Assembly (NCBI RefSeq): GCF_017813335.1
Contig: NZ_JAGIYY010000003.1
Coordinates: 410,630 to 474,629, forward strand
Source of the DNA: Tianweitania sediminis
GTDB lineage: Bacteria; Pseudomonadota; Alphaproteobacteria; Rhizobiales; Rhizobiaceae
Length of the DNA: 64,000 nucleotides
Direction of reading: 5' to 3'
Positions 37,170 through 46,313 of the stretch are shown piece by piece (the first letter of the stretch is position 1; every line of letters starts with the position of its first letter). Both the position numbers and the translations under genes were made by a program. The notes beneath the pieces were generated by a model that worked only from the letters and a program-made list of their open reading frames with translations, was not told the DNA's origin and made no database searches.

Positions 37170-38152
37170 GCGGCTTTCTTCCCTTCTGGCCCGAACAGGC
37201 CTCCGCCTATGCCGCTTCCGTGGACCGACTGGTGCTGGCTTTTTCAGCGCTGATCATCGTTCTTTCCGCGCCAGTTTTCCTTTTGATCATCGCCTTTGCG
37301 ATCAAGTACCGGCGCGGCAAGCCGGCGGACCGCTCCCATCCCATGAACCGAAATGTGTGGGTGGAAACATCGTGGGCGGTGATCCCGTTTCTGCTGATCC
37401 TGATCTTCTATGTCTGGTCGACCCAGCTGTATTTCGGGTTGCATCGTCCGCCTGCCGACGCGCTGGAAATCGAGGTCGTTGCCAAGCAGTGGATGTGGAA
37501 GTTCCAGCACGCAGGCGGCCAAGGCGAGATCAACGAGTTGCATGTGCCGACCGGCACCAACATCAAGCTCAACATGATCTCGCAGGATGTCATCCATTCC
37601 TTGTACCTGCCGGTTCTCCGCATCAAGCAGGATGTGCTCCCCGGCCGCTACACGACGCTCTGGTTCAATGCCGACAAGCCCGGCACCTACCGGATGACCT
37701 GCGCCGAATTTTGCGGCACCGACCACTCGGTGATGGGCGGCAGCATCGTGGTGCAGGAGCCCGACGGCTTTTCGCTGTGGCTGGAAACATCTGCCACCGA
37801 CAGCACGCTGGCCGCCCAGGGCGCTGCCCTGTTTCGGCGCTTCGGCTGTTCCGGCTGCCATGAGCCGCATTCGAGCGTCCGAGCGCCGTCGCTCGCCGGC
37901 ATCTATGGCCAACCCGTGGCGTTGAACAACGGCACCGCCGTCATTGCTGACGCGCAGTATATCCGCGACTCGATCCTGCTGCCGAACGCACAGGTGGCCG
38001 CCGGCTATGCCCCGATCATGCCGACCTTCGCGAACGTCGCAACCGAGTCCGACCTGATCGCGCTGACCGCCTATATCCAGTCGCTGGCGACAGATAATAG
38101 CCGCTCGGCCCCGATACCCACCAACATCGCGCCAGAAGGAACTGCCCCTTGA
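37166..38152 (+). CDS. coxB: caa3-type cytochrome c oxidase subunit II with fused cytochrome c
   Basis: 328 residues. Two N-terminal helices, a cupredoxin domain with the CuA motif [12 protein letters not shown] and an extra C-terminal cytochrome c domain with heme site CSGCH and Met (PIMPTFA) ligand. The start is TTG at 37166: homology begins with [15 protein letters not shown] and the TTG overlaps the SCO1 stop as TTGA. The fused cytochrome accepts electrons from the ACIII side. Confidence 0.93.
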   Translation: MSGFLPFWPEQASAYAASVDRLVLAFSALIIVLSAPVFLLIIAFAIKYRRGKPADRSHPMNRNVWVETSWAVIPFLLILIFYVWSTQLYFGLHRPPADALEIEVVAKQWMWKFQHAGGQGEINELHVPTGTNIKLNMISQDVIHSLYLPVLRIKQDVLPGRYTTLWFNADKPGTYRMTCAEFCGTDHSVMGGSIVVQEPDGFSLWLETSATDSTLAAQGAALFRRFGCSGCHEPHSSVRAPSLAGIYGQPVALNNGTAVIADAQYIRDSILLPNAQVAAGYAPIMPTFANVATESDLIALTAYIQSLATDNSRSAPIPTNIAPEGTAP

Positions 38153-39822
38153 GCGCGCTGAGTAAAACCAGCGAAGATGGCTCGATCATCGGTCTGGAAC
38201 ACGAGCCCGCGGGCGAAACCCGACATGAGCGCGAAAGCTACCTGCGTGCGGGCCACACGCTGCGCTCCTGGCTGTTGACCACCGACCACAAGCGCATCGC
38301 CCTGCTTTATCTGGTTTCGGTGACCTTCTTCTTTTTCATCGGCGGCTTGGCGGCGGCGATCATGCGGGTGGATCTGCTCACGCCGGAAGCCGATCTCCTC
38401 ACCAACGAAGGCTATAACCGCGCCTTCACGCTGCACGGCGTGATCATGGTGTGGTTCTTCCTGATCCCGTCGATCCCCAACGTGTTTGGCAATTTCCTGA
38501 TCCCGCTGATGATCGGCGCGCGCGACCTCGCCTTTCCGCGGCTCAATCTCCTGTCGTGGTATATCTACTGGCTCGGCGGCCTGTTTACGCTCTGGGTGCT
38601 CGTATCGGGCGGCGTGGACACCGGCTGGACCTTCTACACGCCGCTGTCCTCGATGTTTGCGCAAGGCAATGTCGTGATGGCGGCGACGGCCGTCTTCATT
38701 GTTGGCTTTTCATCGATCCTGACAGGGCTGAACTTCATCGTCACCATCCATACGATGCGGGCCCCGGGCATGCATTGGGGTCGGCTGCCGCTATTTGTAT
38801 GGTCGCACTATGCGACCTCCGTGATCCTTGTTCTGGCAACGCCCGTTCTGACGGTGACACTGGCACTGATCGCAGCCGAGCGCCTGTTCGGCCTGGGGAT
38901 CTTCGATCCCGCGCTTGGCGGCGATCCACTGTTGTACCAGCACCTGTTCTGGTTCTACTCGCATCCGGCCGTATACATCATGGTGCTGCCCGGCCTTGCC
39001 GTCGTAAGCGAGCTGGTGGCAGCCGCCGCCCGCAAGCCGGTGTTCGGCTATTGGTTCGTGGCCTATTCCTCCATCGCCATTGCGGCGATCGGCTTCCTCG
39101 TCTGGGCCCACCACATGTTTGTGTCCGGCATGTCGATGTATGCCGGGGCCGTGTTCTCGTTTCTAAGCCTGGTGGTCGCCGTGCCGTCCGGCATCAAGGT
39201 CTACAACTGGACCGCGACCTTGTGGAAAGGCCACATTTCGCTCGACCCGCCCTTCCTGTTCGCGATGGGCTTTATCGGCTTGTTCGTGGTCGGTGGCCTG
39301 ACGGGGCTGATCCTCGCCATGCTCGCGGTGGATGTGCATGTGCACGACACCTACTTCGTGGTGGCCCATTTCCACTACATCATGGTGGGCGGAACGGTGT
39401 CGGCCTATTTCGGCGCCCTCCACTTCTGGTGGCCAAAGATGACCGGGCGGCTTTACCCCGTTTTCTGGGGGCGCGTCACGGCGGTGATGATCTTTGTCGG
39501 CTTCAACCTCACCTTCTTTCCGCAGTTCATCCTCGGCTTCCTCGGCATGCCGCGGCGCTACCATGTCTACGATCAGCAGTTTCAGGTGCTTCACGTTCTT
39601 TCGTCGACAGGCGCCACCATTCTCGGCTTCGCCTATCTTTTTCCACTGATCTACCTGCTTTACGCCTTGCGTCACGGAACACCCGCTTCCGCCAATCCGT
39701 GGGACGTGACTGGACTGGAATGGACGGTTCCTTCACCGCCGCCGAAGCACAATTTCGAGCGCATTCCGCTGGTGACACGGAAGCCCTATGACTACGAAGT
39801 TGAGAAGGAAGAACAGTCATGA
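38149..39822 (+). CDS. coxA: Cytochrome c oxidase subunit I (A2-type heme-copper oxidase)
   Basis: 557 residues, about 12 helices. Heme and CuB ligands are seen: early His in [12 protein letters not shown], cross-linked His-Tyr region, WAHHMFVSG, and the paired [12 protein letters not shown]. The usual proton-channel Glu in HPEVY is replaced: the sequence is [15 protein letters not shown], the YSHP signature of A2-type oxidases such as Rhodothermus and Thermus caa3. The start is a TTG at 38149 in a TTGA overlap with subunit II. It reduces O2 to water and pumps protons. Confidence 0.95.
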   Translation: MSALSKTSEDGSIIGLEHEPAGETRHERESYLRAGHTLRSWLLTTDHKRIALLYLVSVTFFFFIGGLAAAIMRVDLLTPEADLLTNEGYNRAFTLHGVIMVWFFLIPSIPNVFGNFLIPLMIGARDLAFPRLNLLSWYIYWLGGLFTLWVLVSGGVDTGWTFYTPLSSMFAQGNVVMAATAVFIVGFSSILTGLNFIVTIHTMRAPGMHWGRLPLFVWSHYATSVILVLATPVLTVTLALIAAERLFGLGIFDPALGGDPLLYQHLFWFYSHPAVYIMVLPGLAVVSELVAAAARKPVFGYWFVAYSSIAIAAIGFLVWAHHMFVSGMSMYAGAVFSFLSLVVAVPSGIKVYNWTATLWKGHISLDPPFLFAMGFIGLFVVGGLTGLILAMLAVDVHVHDTYFVVAHFHYIMVGGTVSAYFGALHFWWPKMTGRLYPVFWGRVTAVMIFVGFNLTFFPQFILGFLGMPRRYHVYDQQFQVLHVLSSTGATILGFAYLFPLIYLLYALRHGTPASANPWDVTGLEWTVPSPPPKHNFERIPLVTRKPYDYEVEKEEQS

Positions 39823-40454
39823 GCCGCGCTGCTGCCAGCCCGCCGCTCGTTCCACCTGCCAAACAGGAGCATGATGCGACCCTGTTTGGCATGGGCATCT
39901 TTCTTGCCAGCGAATTTCTTCTGTTTGGGGGCTTGTTCACGATCCTGGTGTTCTACCGCATCGTGCATGGGCACGAGGTGGTGGAGGCGTCCAAGGAGCT
40001 CCATCTCTGGATCGGGGCGCTCAACACCGTCGTGCTTTTGACCTCGAGCCTTGCCGCTGCGCTGGCCGCAAAAAGCGCCAAGGATGGCGACCAACGACTG
40101 ACGCAACGGCTGCTTTTGGCCGCCGCGGCGCTGGGCGCGGTGTTTCTCGTGATCAAGGCGGGCGAATATAGCCTTGAATACGGTGACGGAATGCTGCCGG
40201 TGCCCGGCGGCGGAGGTCAGCTGGTTGAACCCCTCAGCCGCCTCTTCATGAACATTTATCTTGTGGCCACAGGGCTGCATGCCGTTCACCTGACGATCGG
40301 CATCGGCCTTTTCGTGTTCACCGCTTTCCGGATCTGGCATCGCTCGATCCGGCTCCCGCAAGACCAGCTCTCCATTGTCGTGCCGACGCTTTACTGGCAC
40401 CTCGTGGATATCGTCTGGATCTTTTTGTATCCCGCGCTTTACCTTCAGCGGTGA
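39819..40454 (+). CDS. coxC: Cytochrome c oxidase subunit III
   Basis: 211 residues with five helices, as in bacterial five-helix subunit III ([81 protein letters not shown]). ATGA overlap with subunit I. It stabilises proton uptake in the core complex. Confidence 0.94.
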   Translation: MSRAAASPPLVPPAKQEHDATLFGMGIFLASEFLLFGGLFTILVFYRIVHGHEVVEASKELHLWIGALNTVVLLTSSLAAALAAKSAKDGDQRLTQRLLLAAAALGAVFLVIKAGEYSLEYGDGMLPVPGGGGQLVEPLSRLFMNIYLVATGLHAVHLTIGIGLFVFTAFRIWHRSIRLPQDQLSIVVPTLYWHLVDIVWIFLYPALYLQR

Positions 40455-40723
40455 CACGGATGCCCGGTTTACGAGCCCTGCTCCCCGTTTACGTCGCGCT
40501 TTTGGCGCTGCTGGCGACCACTCTGGGCGCCAGCTACCTGCCGCTTGGCGGCTGGAGTCCCGTGGTGAGCACGGCGGTTGCGCTTGCAAAGGCGGCTCTG
40601 ATCGCCGGGTTCTTCATGGAACTGCGGCTGGAGGGCGCGGCTCTGCGCCTTGCCGTGTTTGCCGGCCTGTTCATGTGCGCGATCCTGCTTGTGATGAGTT
40701 CCGTCGATCCGTTGACACGGTAA
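40451..40723 (+). CDS. caa3-type cytochrome c oxidase subunit IV
   Basis: 90 residues with three helices (LLPVYVALLALLATTLGASYLPLG; ALAKAALIAGFFMELRLEG; LRLAVFAGLFMCAILLVMSSVD). The central Lys...FFMELR pattern is typical of the small prokaryotic subunit IV. It starts with GTG at 40451 in a GTGA overlap with subunit III, with an ATG three codons later as alternative. Last gene of the operon. Confidence 0.85.
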   Translation: MTRMPGLRALLPVYVALLALLATTLGASYLPLGGWSPVVSTAVALAKAALIAGFFMELRLEGAALRLAVFAGLFMCAILLVMSSVDPLTR

Positions 40724-40795
40724 AGCAGACCGTGGACATCTCGTGGCGATTGCAGGTGCTTTGGCGCTGGCCGATGCCTGCGCTGTCCAAATTGG

Positions 40796-41577
40796 TCATC
40801 GCGAAAGCTTGACCGCGCGGCCAAGCGTGTAGCCGCCGTCGATGGTCATGAGTTGTCCTGTCATCTTGGTGGCGTCGCAAGCAAGAAAGATGGCGCCGGC
40901 CGCGATCTCTTCCGGTGAAGAGATGTCGCCCAGCGCCGAGGCTTCGGCAAAGCCCCGCGCAACGCCGGCAAATGCCTCCTTGCCAAGCCCGTCCTTCATC
41001 CAGCGCGAACTGATCATGCCCGGCAGCACAGCATTGACGCGCACCTTCGGTGCAAGCAGACGCGCCAATGCGAGCGTCATGCTGTTCAGCGCGCCCTTGG
41101 ACGCGATGTAGGCCAGCGAGCTGCCATTGCCGGTCGGACCAGCGATGGACGAAATATTGACCACCGCGCCCTTGTTGCTGCGCGTCAGGTGCTCGGATGC
41201 GGCGCGGACCATCTGGTAGGTGCCGACGACATTGACATCGAAGACGCGGTGAAAGTCCTCGGAATTCTGCGCTTGGAGGTTGGCGAGCGCGGTGAACTGC
41301 GTGGTTCCGGCCGAATTGATCAGGATGTCCAGCCGACCCCAGCGTTCCACGACCTCCGACACCATGCGGCGGCAATCCGCGTCATCGGCCACGCTGCCCT
41401 GGATGGCGAGGGCATCGGCACCGGCCTCTTTCAGCGCCGCCACGGTTGCTTCTGCTTCGGCAGCGCTGCGGCTGTAATTCACCGCCACATGATAACCGCG
41501 CTCCGCCAGCATCGCGGCCGCAGCCGCACCGACACCCGTTCCTCCGCCGGTGATCAGCGCGACGCCTGCCCTGCCAT
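40796..41577 (-). pseudogene. SDR-family oxidoreductase, frameshifted near its 5' end
   Basis: About 250 codons of a classical short-chain dehydrogenase: Rossmann motif TGGGTGVG, NSAG, catalytic Ser in ISSIAG, YIASK (YxxxK), and a C-terminal GxYTLG end. The Rossmann motif lies upstream of the first in-frame ATG (41512); in that frame no ATG, GTG or TTG occurs back to a stop at 41585-41587. An ATG in the +1 frame at 41577 reads M-A-G-Q then meets a stop; adding one G in the GGCAGGC stretch near 41563-41571 would restore a normal N-terminus. Either a real frameshift or a sequence error. Confidence 0.8.
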
Positions 41578-41584
41578 TAAATGG

Positions 41585-41737
41585 TCAAAGCCCCATGTAA
41601 GCGGCCTGAATGGCCGGATCGCCCACAAGTTCGGCGGAAGCCCCGTTTCGCACGAACCGCCCATGGTCTAGTACATAGGCTCGATCGGAGACTTCCAGTG
41701 CTTCCTGCACGTTCTACTCGACGAGGACGACGGTGAG
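41585..41737 (-). pseudogene. Remnant of a livF-type ABC ATPase gene (C-terminal end)
   Basis: On the minus strand the frame ending at 41585-41587 reads TVVLVE-stop-NVQEALEVSDRAYVLDHGRF and on to AAYMGL. This is the end of a LivF protein in which the Gln codon after VE has become TAG (41714-41716). Only about 50 codons are left; the Walker motifs are gone. It lies directly ahead of the SDR in the same direction, so both once belonged to a transporter-dehydrogenase operon. Confidence 0.85.
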
Positions 41738-41888
41738 GTACGAACAGGCTTCAACTTCAAAGGCATTAGCTTCAACGCGAGAATTTCAGACAAATAACCC
41801 ATAGGCGGGATGAGATAGCGCGACGAGTGACCGCCACGGTGACTGTGAGAAATCCCCGCGAATCACCACCAAATGGACCGCAAAACCC

Positions 41889-42173
41889 GTTCTTGATCCC
41901 AGGTCGGTGCGCGAAGTGTTGCGCGTGCTGGAAGCAGAAGGGCTCATCACGACGCGTCCCGGGCGCTCCGGCGGCGGCTCTATAACCGTTCAGCTTCCGG
42001 GCCGCGGCTCGGTGGCTCCCTCTATGCAGCTCTTCGTCCGAAGCCACTTGACCCGGCTGAAAGCCATTGAGGCTCGCGACGCAAAAGGAGCTGCGGCGGG
42101 CATGGAAAAACACGGGTCGGCTTACGCTGATGTTATGCGCAGCAAGCTCATGACCAAGATCGCGGCAGCCTAA
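41889..42173 (+). pseudogene. GntR/FadR-type regulator with large internal deletion
   Basis: Reads SVREVLRVLEAEGLITTRPGRSGGG, the end of a GntR winged helix, then after about 20 residues jumps to HLTRLKAIEARDAKGAAAGMEKH, the last helices of an FCD ligand-binding domain. About 100 residues of the FCD core are missing, as is the beginning of the DNA-binding domain. It cannot be functional as a normal FCD-GntR regulator. Confidence 0.75.
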
Positions 42174-42240
42174 CCAGGCAAACACGGAACGCTGTTCTCG
42201 GGCGCCAGGAGCGACTGAACGCACACGACACCAACAAACG

Positions 42241-42270
42241 AAAAAGCCGCTGGGGATTTCACCCAACGGC
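42241..42270 (-). terminator. Rho-independent terminator (minus strand)
   Basis: Nine-base-pair stem with one G-U pair, a seven-base loop, then five T residues reading leftward (42245-42241). No annotated gene ends here, which points to an unannotated short transcript. Confidence 0.6.
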
Positions 42271-42376
42271 TCCAGCATTCCTCGCTTTCCAAACGCCAGT
42301 ACATCCGTGGTCGAACATCCAGCGAGGGCTCCGCGCGTCGACCATCTTGTGTGGGATGCGCGTTCGCAATCTCCAT
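42241..42376 (-). ncRNA. Candidate small RNA or leader-peptide transcript ending in a terminator
   Basis: On the minus strand GGAGG precedes an ATG (42374-42376) whose first 45 codons are rich in Trp, Arg and Glu. The frame does not close before the hairpin GCCGTTGGG / CCCAGCGGC (42246-42270), which is followed by TTTTT. This could be a leader/attenuator, a small RNA or a remnant of a small gene. I recognise no known family. Confidence 0.35.
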
Positions 42377-42515
42377 ATGGGAACACCTCCAACCCCTTTC
42401 AAGCGGCACGGCTGAAATGCGGTCTCAAATTTAGGCGGAACCTGCACGGGGCATCAGCATTGTTTCGCCCAAGCAGGCAATTCGCAGACGACTCAAAAAG
42501 CACGGAAGGGGCCCA

Positions 42516-43172
42516 ATGAAACCTTTGATGATGATCCTCGGCGGTTTCTGTTTGACGGCCGGCACCTTCACAGCAGGAGCGGTGGCGGCGACAGCATTGC
42601 TGGCGGCCAAGCCGGTGGAAACGCATTCCTTCGACGCGGGTGCGACCGGTCTTTGGACCTCCCAGCCGGTGCGTGTTGATCGCGAGGATCCGACACTTCA
42701 GCGCGCGACGGCCACCGAGCAGCAGCTTGCGTCCCTGCCCCCCGCGAAGGAAAGGTCGGACGCTTCCGAACGCAACAACCACGCCATCGATGACATGGTC
42801 ACGTCGGCCCTACCGGTGGCAGAAGAACCCACCGTGGATGAAAGGCTCCTCGCCGCGCATTTGGACTGGTGCTCGAGCCGCTATCGCTCGTTCAGCCCCT
42901 CGGACAACACCTATCGCCCTTACAGCGGCGGAAAACAGCAATGCGTGTCGCCCCACCTCTCCGAGGCGGCGCCGAGATTGAGCGCAAGCATCGAACCGGC
43001 TCACGAGGAAGAGGCGGTTTTCCAGCAGGCGTCCTTTGCAACAAGCGCTTCCGGAACCGCTACCTTGTCACAGGCCCATATTCGCGATTGTTCGCAGCGC
43101 TACCGATCCTACCGGATCGAAGATAACACATACCAACCTTATGGCGGTGGCCCTCGCCGCCAGTGCGATTAG
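42516..43172 (+). CDS. BA14K-family secreted or membrane protein with two BA14K modules
   Basis: 218 residues. N-terminal hydrophobic segment (MMILGGFCLTAGTFTAGAVAATALLAA) for export or anchoring. Two copies of the BA14K repeat occur: CSSRYRSFSPSDNTYRPYSG (about residue 115) and CSQRYRSYRIEDNTYQPYGG at the C-terminus, each closed by a later Cys. BA14K proteins are known in Brucella and other Hyphomicrobiales as immunoreactive lectin-like surface proteins; most have one module. A strong terminator follows. Confidence 0.88.
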   Translation: MKPLMMILGGFCLTAGTFTAGAVAATALLAAKPVETHSFDAGATGLWTSQPVRVDREDPTLQRATATEQQLASLPPAKERSDASERNNHAIDDMVTSALPVAEEPTVDERLLAAHLDWCSSRYRSFSPSDNTYRPYSGGKQQCVSPHLSEAAPRLSASIEPAHEEEAVFQQASFATSASGTATLSQAHIRDCSQRYRSYRIEDNTYQPYGGGPRRQCD

Positions 43173-43200
43173 CGATTTCGGGGAAGCCAGAATTTTCGAG

Positions 43201-43232
43201 ACGACGGCTTGATCAGCCGTCGTTTTCTTTTT
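43201..43232 (+). terminator. Rho-independent terminator of the BA14K gene
   Basis: Perfect nine-base stem ACGACGGCT / AGCCGTCGT with loop TGATC, followed by TTTTCTTTTT. It ends the BA14K transcript before the SLC13 permease gene. Confidence 0.9.
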
Positions 43233-43289
43233 GTGCACTGCGAACATTTGGTCGCAACCTGCGTTGAAGCGCGGGAGTAACCAAGCCAC

Positions 43290-45065
43290 ATGACATTGCA
43301 GCAGGGTTTGTCGTTCGCCGTCATCTTCGCCATGATGGCGGCTTTCGTTTGGGGGCGATATCGCTACGACATCGTCGCCGTCGTGTCGCTTCTGGTTGCG
43401 GTCGCTGTGGGGGTCGTCAAACCTGAGCGGGCCTTCTCCGGATTCGCCGATGACATCGTGATCATTGTGGGCAGTGCGCTGGTGGTCAGCGCCGGCGTCG
43501 CTCGATCGGGCATAACCGAGCTGTTGATTCAGCGTTACCTGCCCAAGATCACCGCGGTCCGCATGCAACTGGTGCTGCTTGTCACGGTCGTGACCGTGTT
43601 GTCGGGCTTCGTGAAGAATATCGGCGCCCTGGCAATCATGATCCCGATCGCCTTTCAGTTCGCCAAGCGCAGCAATGTTTCAGCCTCCGTGTTTCTGATG
43701 CCGATGGCATTCGGATCATTGCTGGGCGGGCTGACCACGCAGATCGGCACGTCACCCAACATCATCGTGTCGCGTCTGCGGGGAGAACTCGGGGGCGAGC
43801 CCTTCACGATGTTCGACTTCACGCCTGTTGGTGCCGCACTGGCCTTGATCGGCATCGCCTTTCTGGCGTTCGGCTATAAGCTTCTGCCACAACGCCAGCG
43901 CGAAACGGCGGCGATCCACGAAGCCATCGACATCAAGAACTACATCACGGAAGCGCAGATCACGGAGCGTTCTGCTCTCCTCGGCAAGACGGTCGCGGAT
44001 CTCCTGCATTCAGCCGAGGGCAATGTGATTGTCTCCTCGATCCTGCGCCAGAAAACCGTCAAAGTGACGCCGCTTCCGGACGTGACACTCCGCGAAGGCG
44101 ACATGCTTATCCTCGAAGGTGAGCCGGAGGCGCTGGATCGGCTCGTCGCGCAGGAAGTTCTATCGGTGACGGGTGACCGGCAGGTACGGGCCGGCAAGGC
44201 AGAAACCGAGATCGGCGCGATCGAAGCGGTGATTAGCGAAAACTCGATCCTGATCGGACTGTCGGCCAAGCAACTCGCTTTGTTCGACCGCTTCAACGTC
44301 AACCTGCTCGCCGTGAGCCGCAAGGGCGAACACATCAAGGAGCGCTTGAGCGACATCCGCTTCCGGATCGGGGATGTGCTCGTGCTGCAGGGCGACCGCG
44401 AGGCGTTGCCCGCCGTTTTGCGCGAATTCGGTTGCTTGCCGCTGGCAGAACGCTCGATCTTGCTCGGCAGCGTACGCCGCGGGCTGGTGCCGCTCGCGAT
44501 CCTTGCTTGTGCCATGGGTCTGACCGCCACGGGTACCGTTCCGGTCGCCATCGCCTTCTTTGCAGCAGCCGTGGCGATGGTCCTGTTCAAGGTTGTGCCG
44601 ACGCGCGAGGTTTACGGCGCAGTGGACGGTCCGATCCTCGTGATGCTGGCCGCCCTCATCCCGGTGTCTGAGTCCCTGCGCGAAACGGGAGCGACCGACC
44701 TGATCGCGGGAGGCTTGGTGCAGGTGGGCCAATTGTTGCCAGGCTGGGGAGCCCTGGGCTTGATTATCCTGGTGGCGATGGCGATCACCCCCTTTCTCAA
44801 CAACGCCGCGACCGTTCTGGTGATGGCGCCCATTGCGGCGAGCTACGCGTCGGGGCTCCATTTCCGGCCAGATGCCTTCCTGATGGCGGTGGCCATCGGC
44901 GCCGGGTGCGATTTCCTGACGCCGATCGGCCACCAGTGCAACACACTGGTGATGGGTCCGGGCGGGTATCGCTTCAGTGACTACCCGCGGCTGGGGCTGC
45001 CATTGTCGATCATCGTGGTTTTGGCTGCCGTGCCGCTGCTGATGATCGTGTGGCCGCTCACCTAA
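43290..45065 (+). CDS. SLC13/DASS-type permease with two TrkA-C (RCK_C) domains
   Basis: 591 residues. About 10-12 membrane helices in two halves; the cytosolic middle (about 215-390) holds two RCK_C ligand-binding modules (GNVIVSSILRQKTVKVTPLPDVTLREGDMLILEGE and FNVNLLAVSRKGEHIKERLSDIRFRIGDVLVLQGD). The helix pairs contain SNT-like substrate/sodium loops (TTQIGTSPNIIVS, NNAATVLVMAPIA). Relatives carry sulfate, C4-dicarboxylates or other anions. It stands alone; the substrate is not clear. Confidence 0.9.
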   Translation: MTLQQGLSFAVIFAMMAAFVWGRYRYDIVAVVSLLVAVAVGVVKPERAFSGFADDIVIIVGSALVVSAGVARSGITELLIQRYLPKITAVRMQLVLLVTVVTVLSGFVKNIGALAIMIPIAFQFAKRSNVSASVFLMPMAFGSLLGGLTTQIGTSPNIIVSRLRGELGGEPFTMFDFTPVGAALALIGIAFLAFGYKLLPQRQRETAAIHEAIDIKNYITEAQITERSALLGKTVADLLHSAEGNVIVSSILRQKTVKVTPLPDVTLREGDMLILEGEPEALDRLVAQEVLSVTGDRQVRAGKAETEIGAIEAVISENSILIGLSAKQLALFDRFNVNLLAVSRKGEHIKERLSDIRFRIGDVLVLQGDREALPAVLREFGCLPLAERSILLGSVRRGLVPLAILACAMGLTATGTVPVAIAFFAAAVAMVLFKVVPTREVYGAVDGPILVMLAALIPVSESLRETGATDLIAGGLVQVGQLLPGWGALGLIILVAMAITPFLNNAATVLVMAPIAASYASGLHFRPDAFLMAVAIGAGCDFLTPIGHQCNTLVMGPGGYRFSDYPRLGLPLSIIVVLAAVPLLMIVWPLT

Positions 45066-45068
45066 CGA

Positions 45069-46313
45069 TCATCGCGGGGCGGAAGCCTCCGCTCCAAGCG
45101 CGAAGGCTTTCGGATCGAAGTCTGCCCGCGATACCTCGTCGGGGGAAAGCAGTAGCCCTCGCTCCAGGATGCGCCTTGCTGCCACGTGATCCGCGGGCTT
45201 GTTCACGGACTCAACGCCAAGCAGTCGCCCATGGCGAAAGCAATAAACGGAGAAAGCGCCGGCCGCGCGGTCGCCAGTGACGACGGTGCTGTCGTAGCCC
45301 GTGGTGATTCCGGCAATCTGCAAACGCAGCGGGCCTTGGTAGCTCCAGAACCATGGCAGGCTCTGGTAGGGTGCCGTTTCGCCGGTGACGACGCGGTTAG
45401 CTACCAGCTTCGACTGGTCGTTTGCGTTCTGCACGGATTCAACCCGCAGAAGATCCCCGGTGTGTGCGCTGGGGAAACGCGCGCAATCACCGATCGCGGA
45501 GATCGCAGGGTCGGCTGTCAGCAAGCATGCGTCAACCACAATGCCGTTCGCCACAACGAGACCGGCAGCTTCCGCAAGGTCGACATTGGGCGTGACGCCG
45601 ATGCCGACCAGCACTGTGGTTGCCGGGATGAATCGCCCGTCGCTCAACACAACTTCCGCTACCTTGCCTTGGTTTCCACGCAGGGCCGTCACCTGGGTGC
45701 CAAGCAAGATCTGGGTTCCCGCTGCGGCGTGCGCCTCGGCAAAGAAGGTCGAGATTTCGGTGGAAACCGCGCGTCCCATCACGCGACCCGCCGCCTCAAT
45801 CACGTGAACCTGCATGCCGGCGCTTCTGGCGGCAGCTGCCATTTCGAGACCGATGAAGCCCGCGCCAACAATGGCGATGGATTGGCCTTCGATCAGCCGC
45901 GCGCGCAAGCGGCTGGCGTCGTCCAGCGTCCGCAAGCCGAACACGCCATCAAGATCATGACCCGGAACCGAAAGCACGTTGTTGCGGGCGCCCGTTGCGA
46001 GAACGAGGTGCTCGTAGGAAAGCGTTTCGCCCCCGTCGAGGCGCACCTTCTTGCCGGGGCGATCAATGGAGTGCGCATGCACACCGGTTCGCAGGTCGAT
46101 CCGGCTGCTCGCAAAGAACGCGTCGGGCCGAAGCATCAGGGTTTCGGGAAGGGCATCGCCCTTGAGGAACTCCTTCGACAAAGGCGGGCGGCGATAAGGC
46201 AGATGCGGCTCATCACCAACAAGCGTGATGTCGCCCTGATAGCCCTTCGTGCGCAGGGCCACCGCCGTTCCGACGCCGGCCTCGCCCGTTCCGATGATAA
46301 CGATCCCGCTCAT
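45069..46313 (-). CDS. FAD-dependent NAD(P)H:ferredoxin-type reductase
   Basis: 414 residues. N-terminal FAD site IIGTGEAGVGTAVALR, central NAD(P) site IAIVGAGFIGLEMAAAA, FAD-binding ISAIGDCARFPSA, and a C-terminal reductase domain (LPWFWSYQGPLRLQIAG). This is the class that feeds Rieske oxygenases and P450s through a ferredoxin (AlkT/CamA type). No ferredoxin or oxygenase is encoded nearby. It lies 104 bases after livM in the same direction, so it may be the last gene of that operon. Confidence 0.9.
   Translation of the reverse strand: MSGIVIIGTGEAGVGTAVALRTKGYQGDITLVGDEPHLPYRRPPLSKEFLKGDALPETLMLRPDAFFASSRIDLRTGVHAHSIDRPGKKVRLDGGETLSYEHLVLATGARNNVLSVPGHDLDGVFGLRTLDDASRLRARLIEGQSIAIVGAGFIGLEMAAAARSAGMQVHVIEAAGRVMGRAVSTEISTFFAEAHAAAGTQILLGTQVTALRGNQGKVAEVVLSDGRFIPATTVLVGIGVTPNVDLAEAAGLVVANGIVVDACLLTADPAISAIGDCARFPSAHTGDLLRVESVQNANDQSKLVANRVVTGETAPYQSLPWFWSYQGPLRLQIAGITTGYDSTVVTGDRAAGAFSVYCFRHGRLLGVESVNKPADHVAARRILERGLLLSPDEVSRADFDPKAFALGAEASAPR

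Larger units (their letters stand above)
42174..42515. other. 342-base gap holding a candidate minus-strand short transcript
   Basis: No plus-strand gene. On the minus strand a short ATG-started frame (from 42376, with GGAGG shortly upstream) runs into a terminator-like hairpin at 42246-42270. Nothing else was recognised. Confidence 0.45.

Noticed and set aside
38451..39791. A 446-codon open frame on the plus strand in another frame of the subunit I gene.
   Set aside because: Arg/Pro/Ala-rich translation without family features; the real gene in this stretch is the oxidase subunit. It is a by-product of high GC.
42241..42409. Known riboswitch or Trp-leader attenuator on the minus strand.
   Set aside because: Trp codons occur but not in a run, and no consensus of a known riboswitch class is visible; left as an unnamed candidate transcript.
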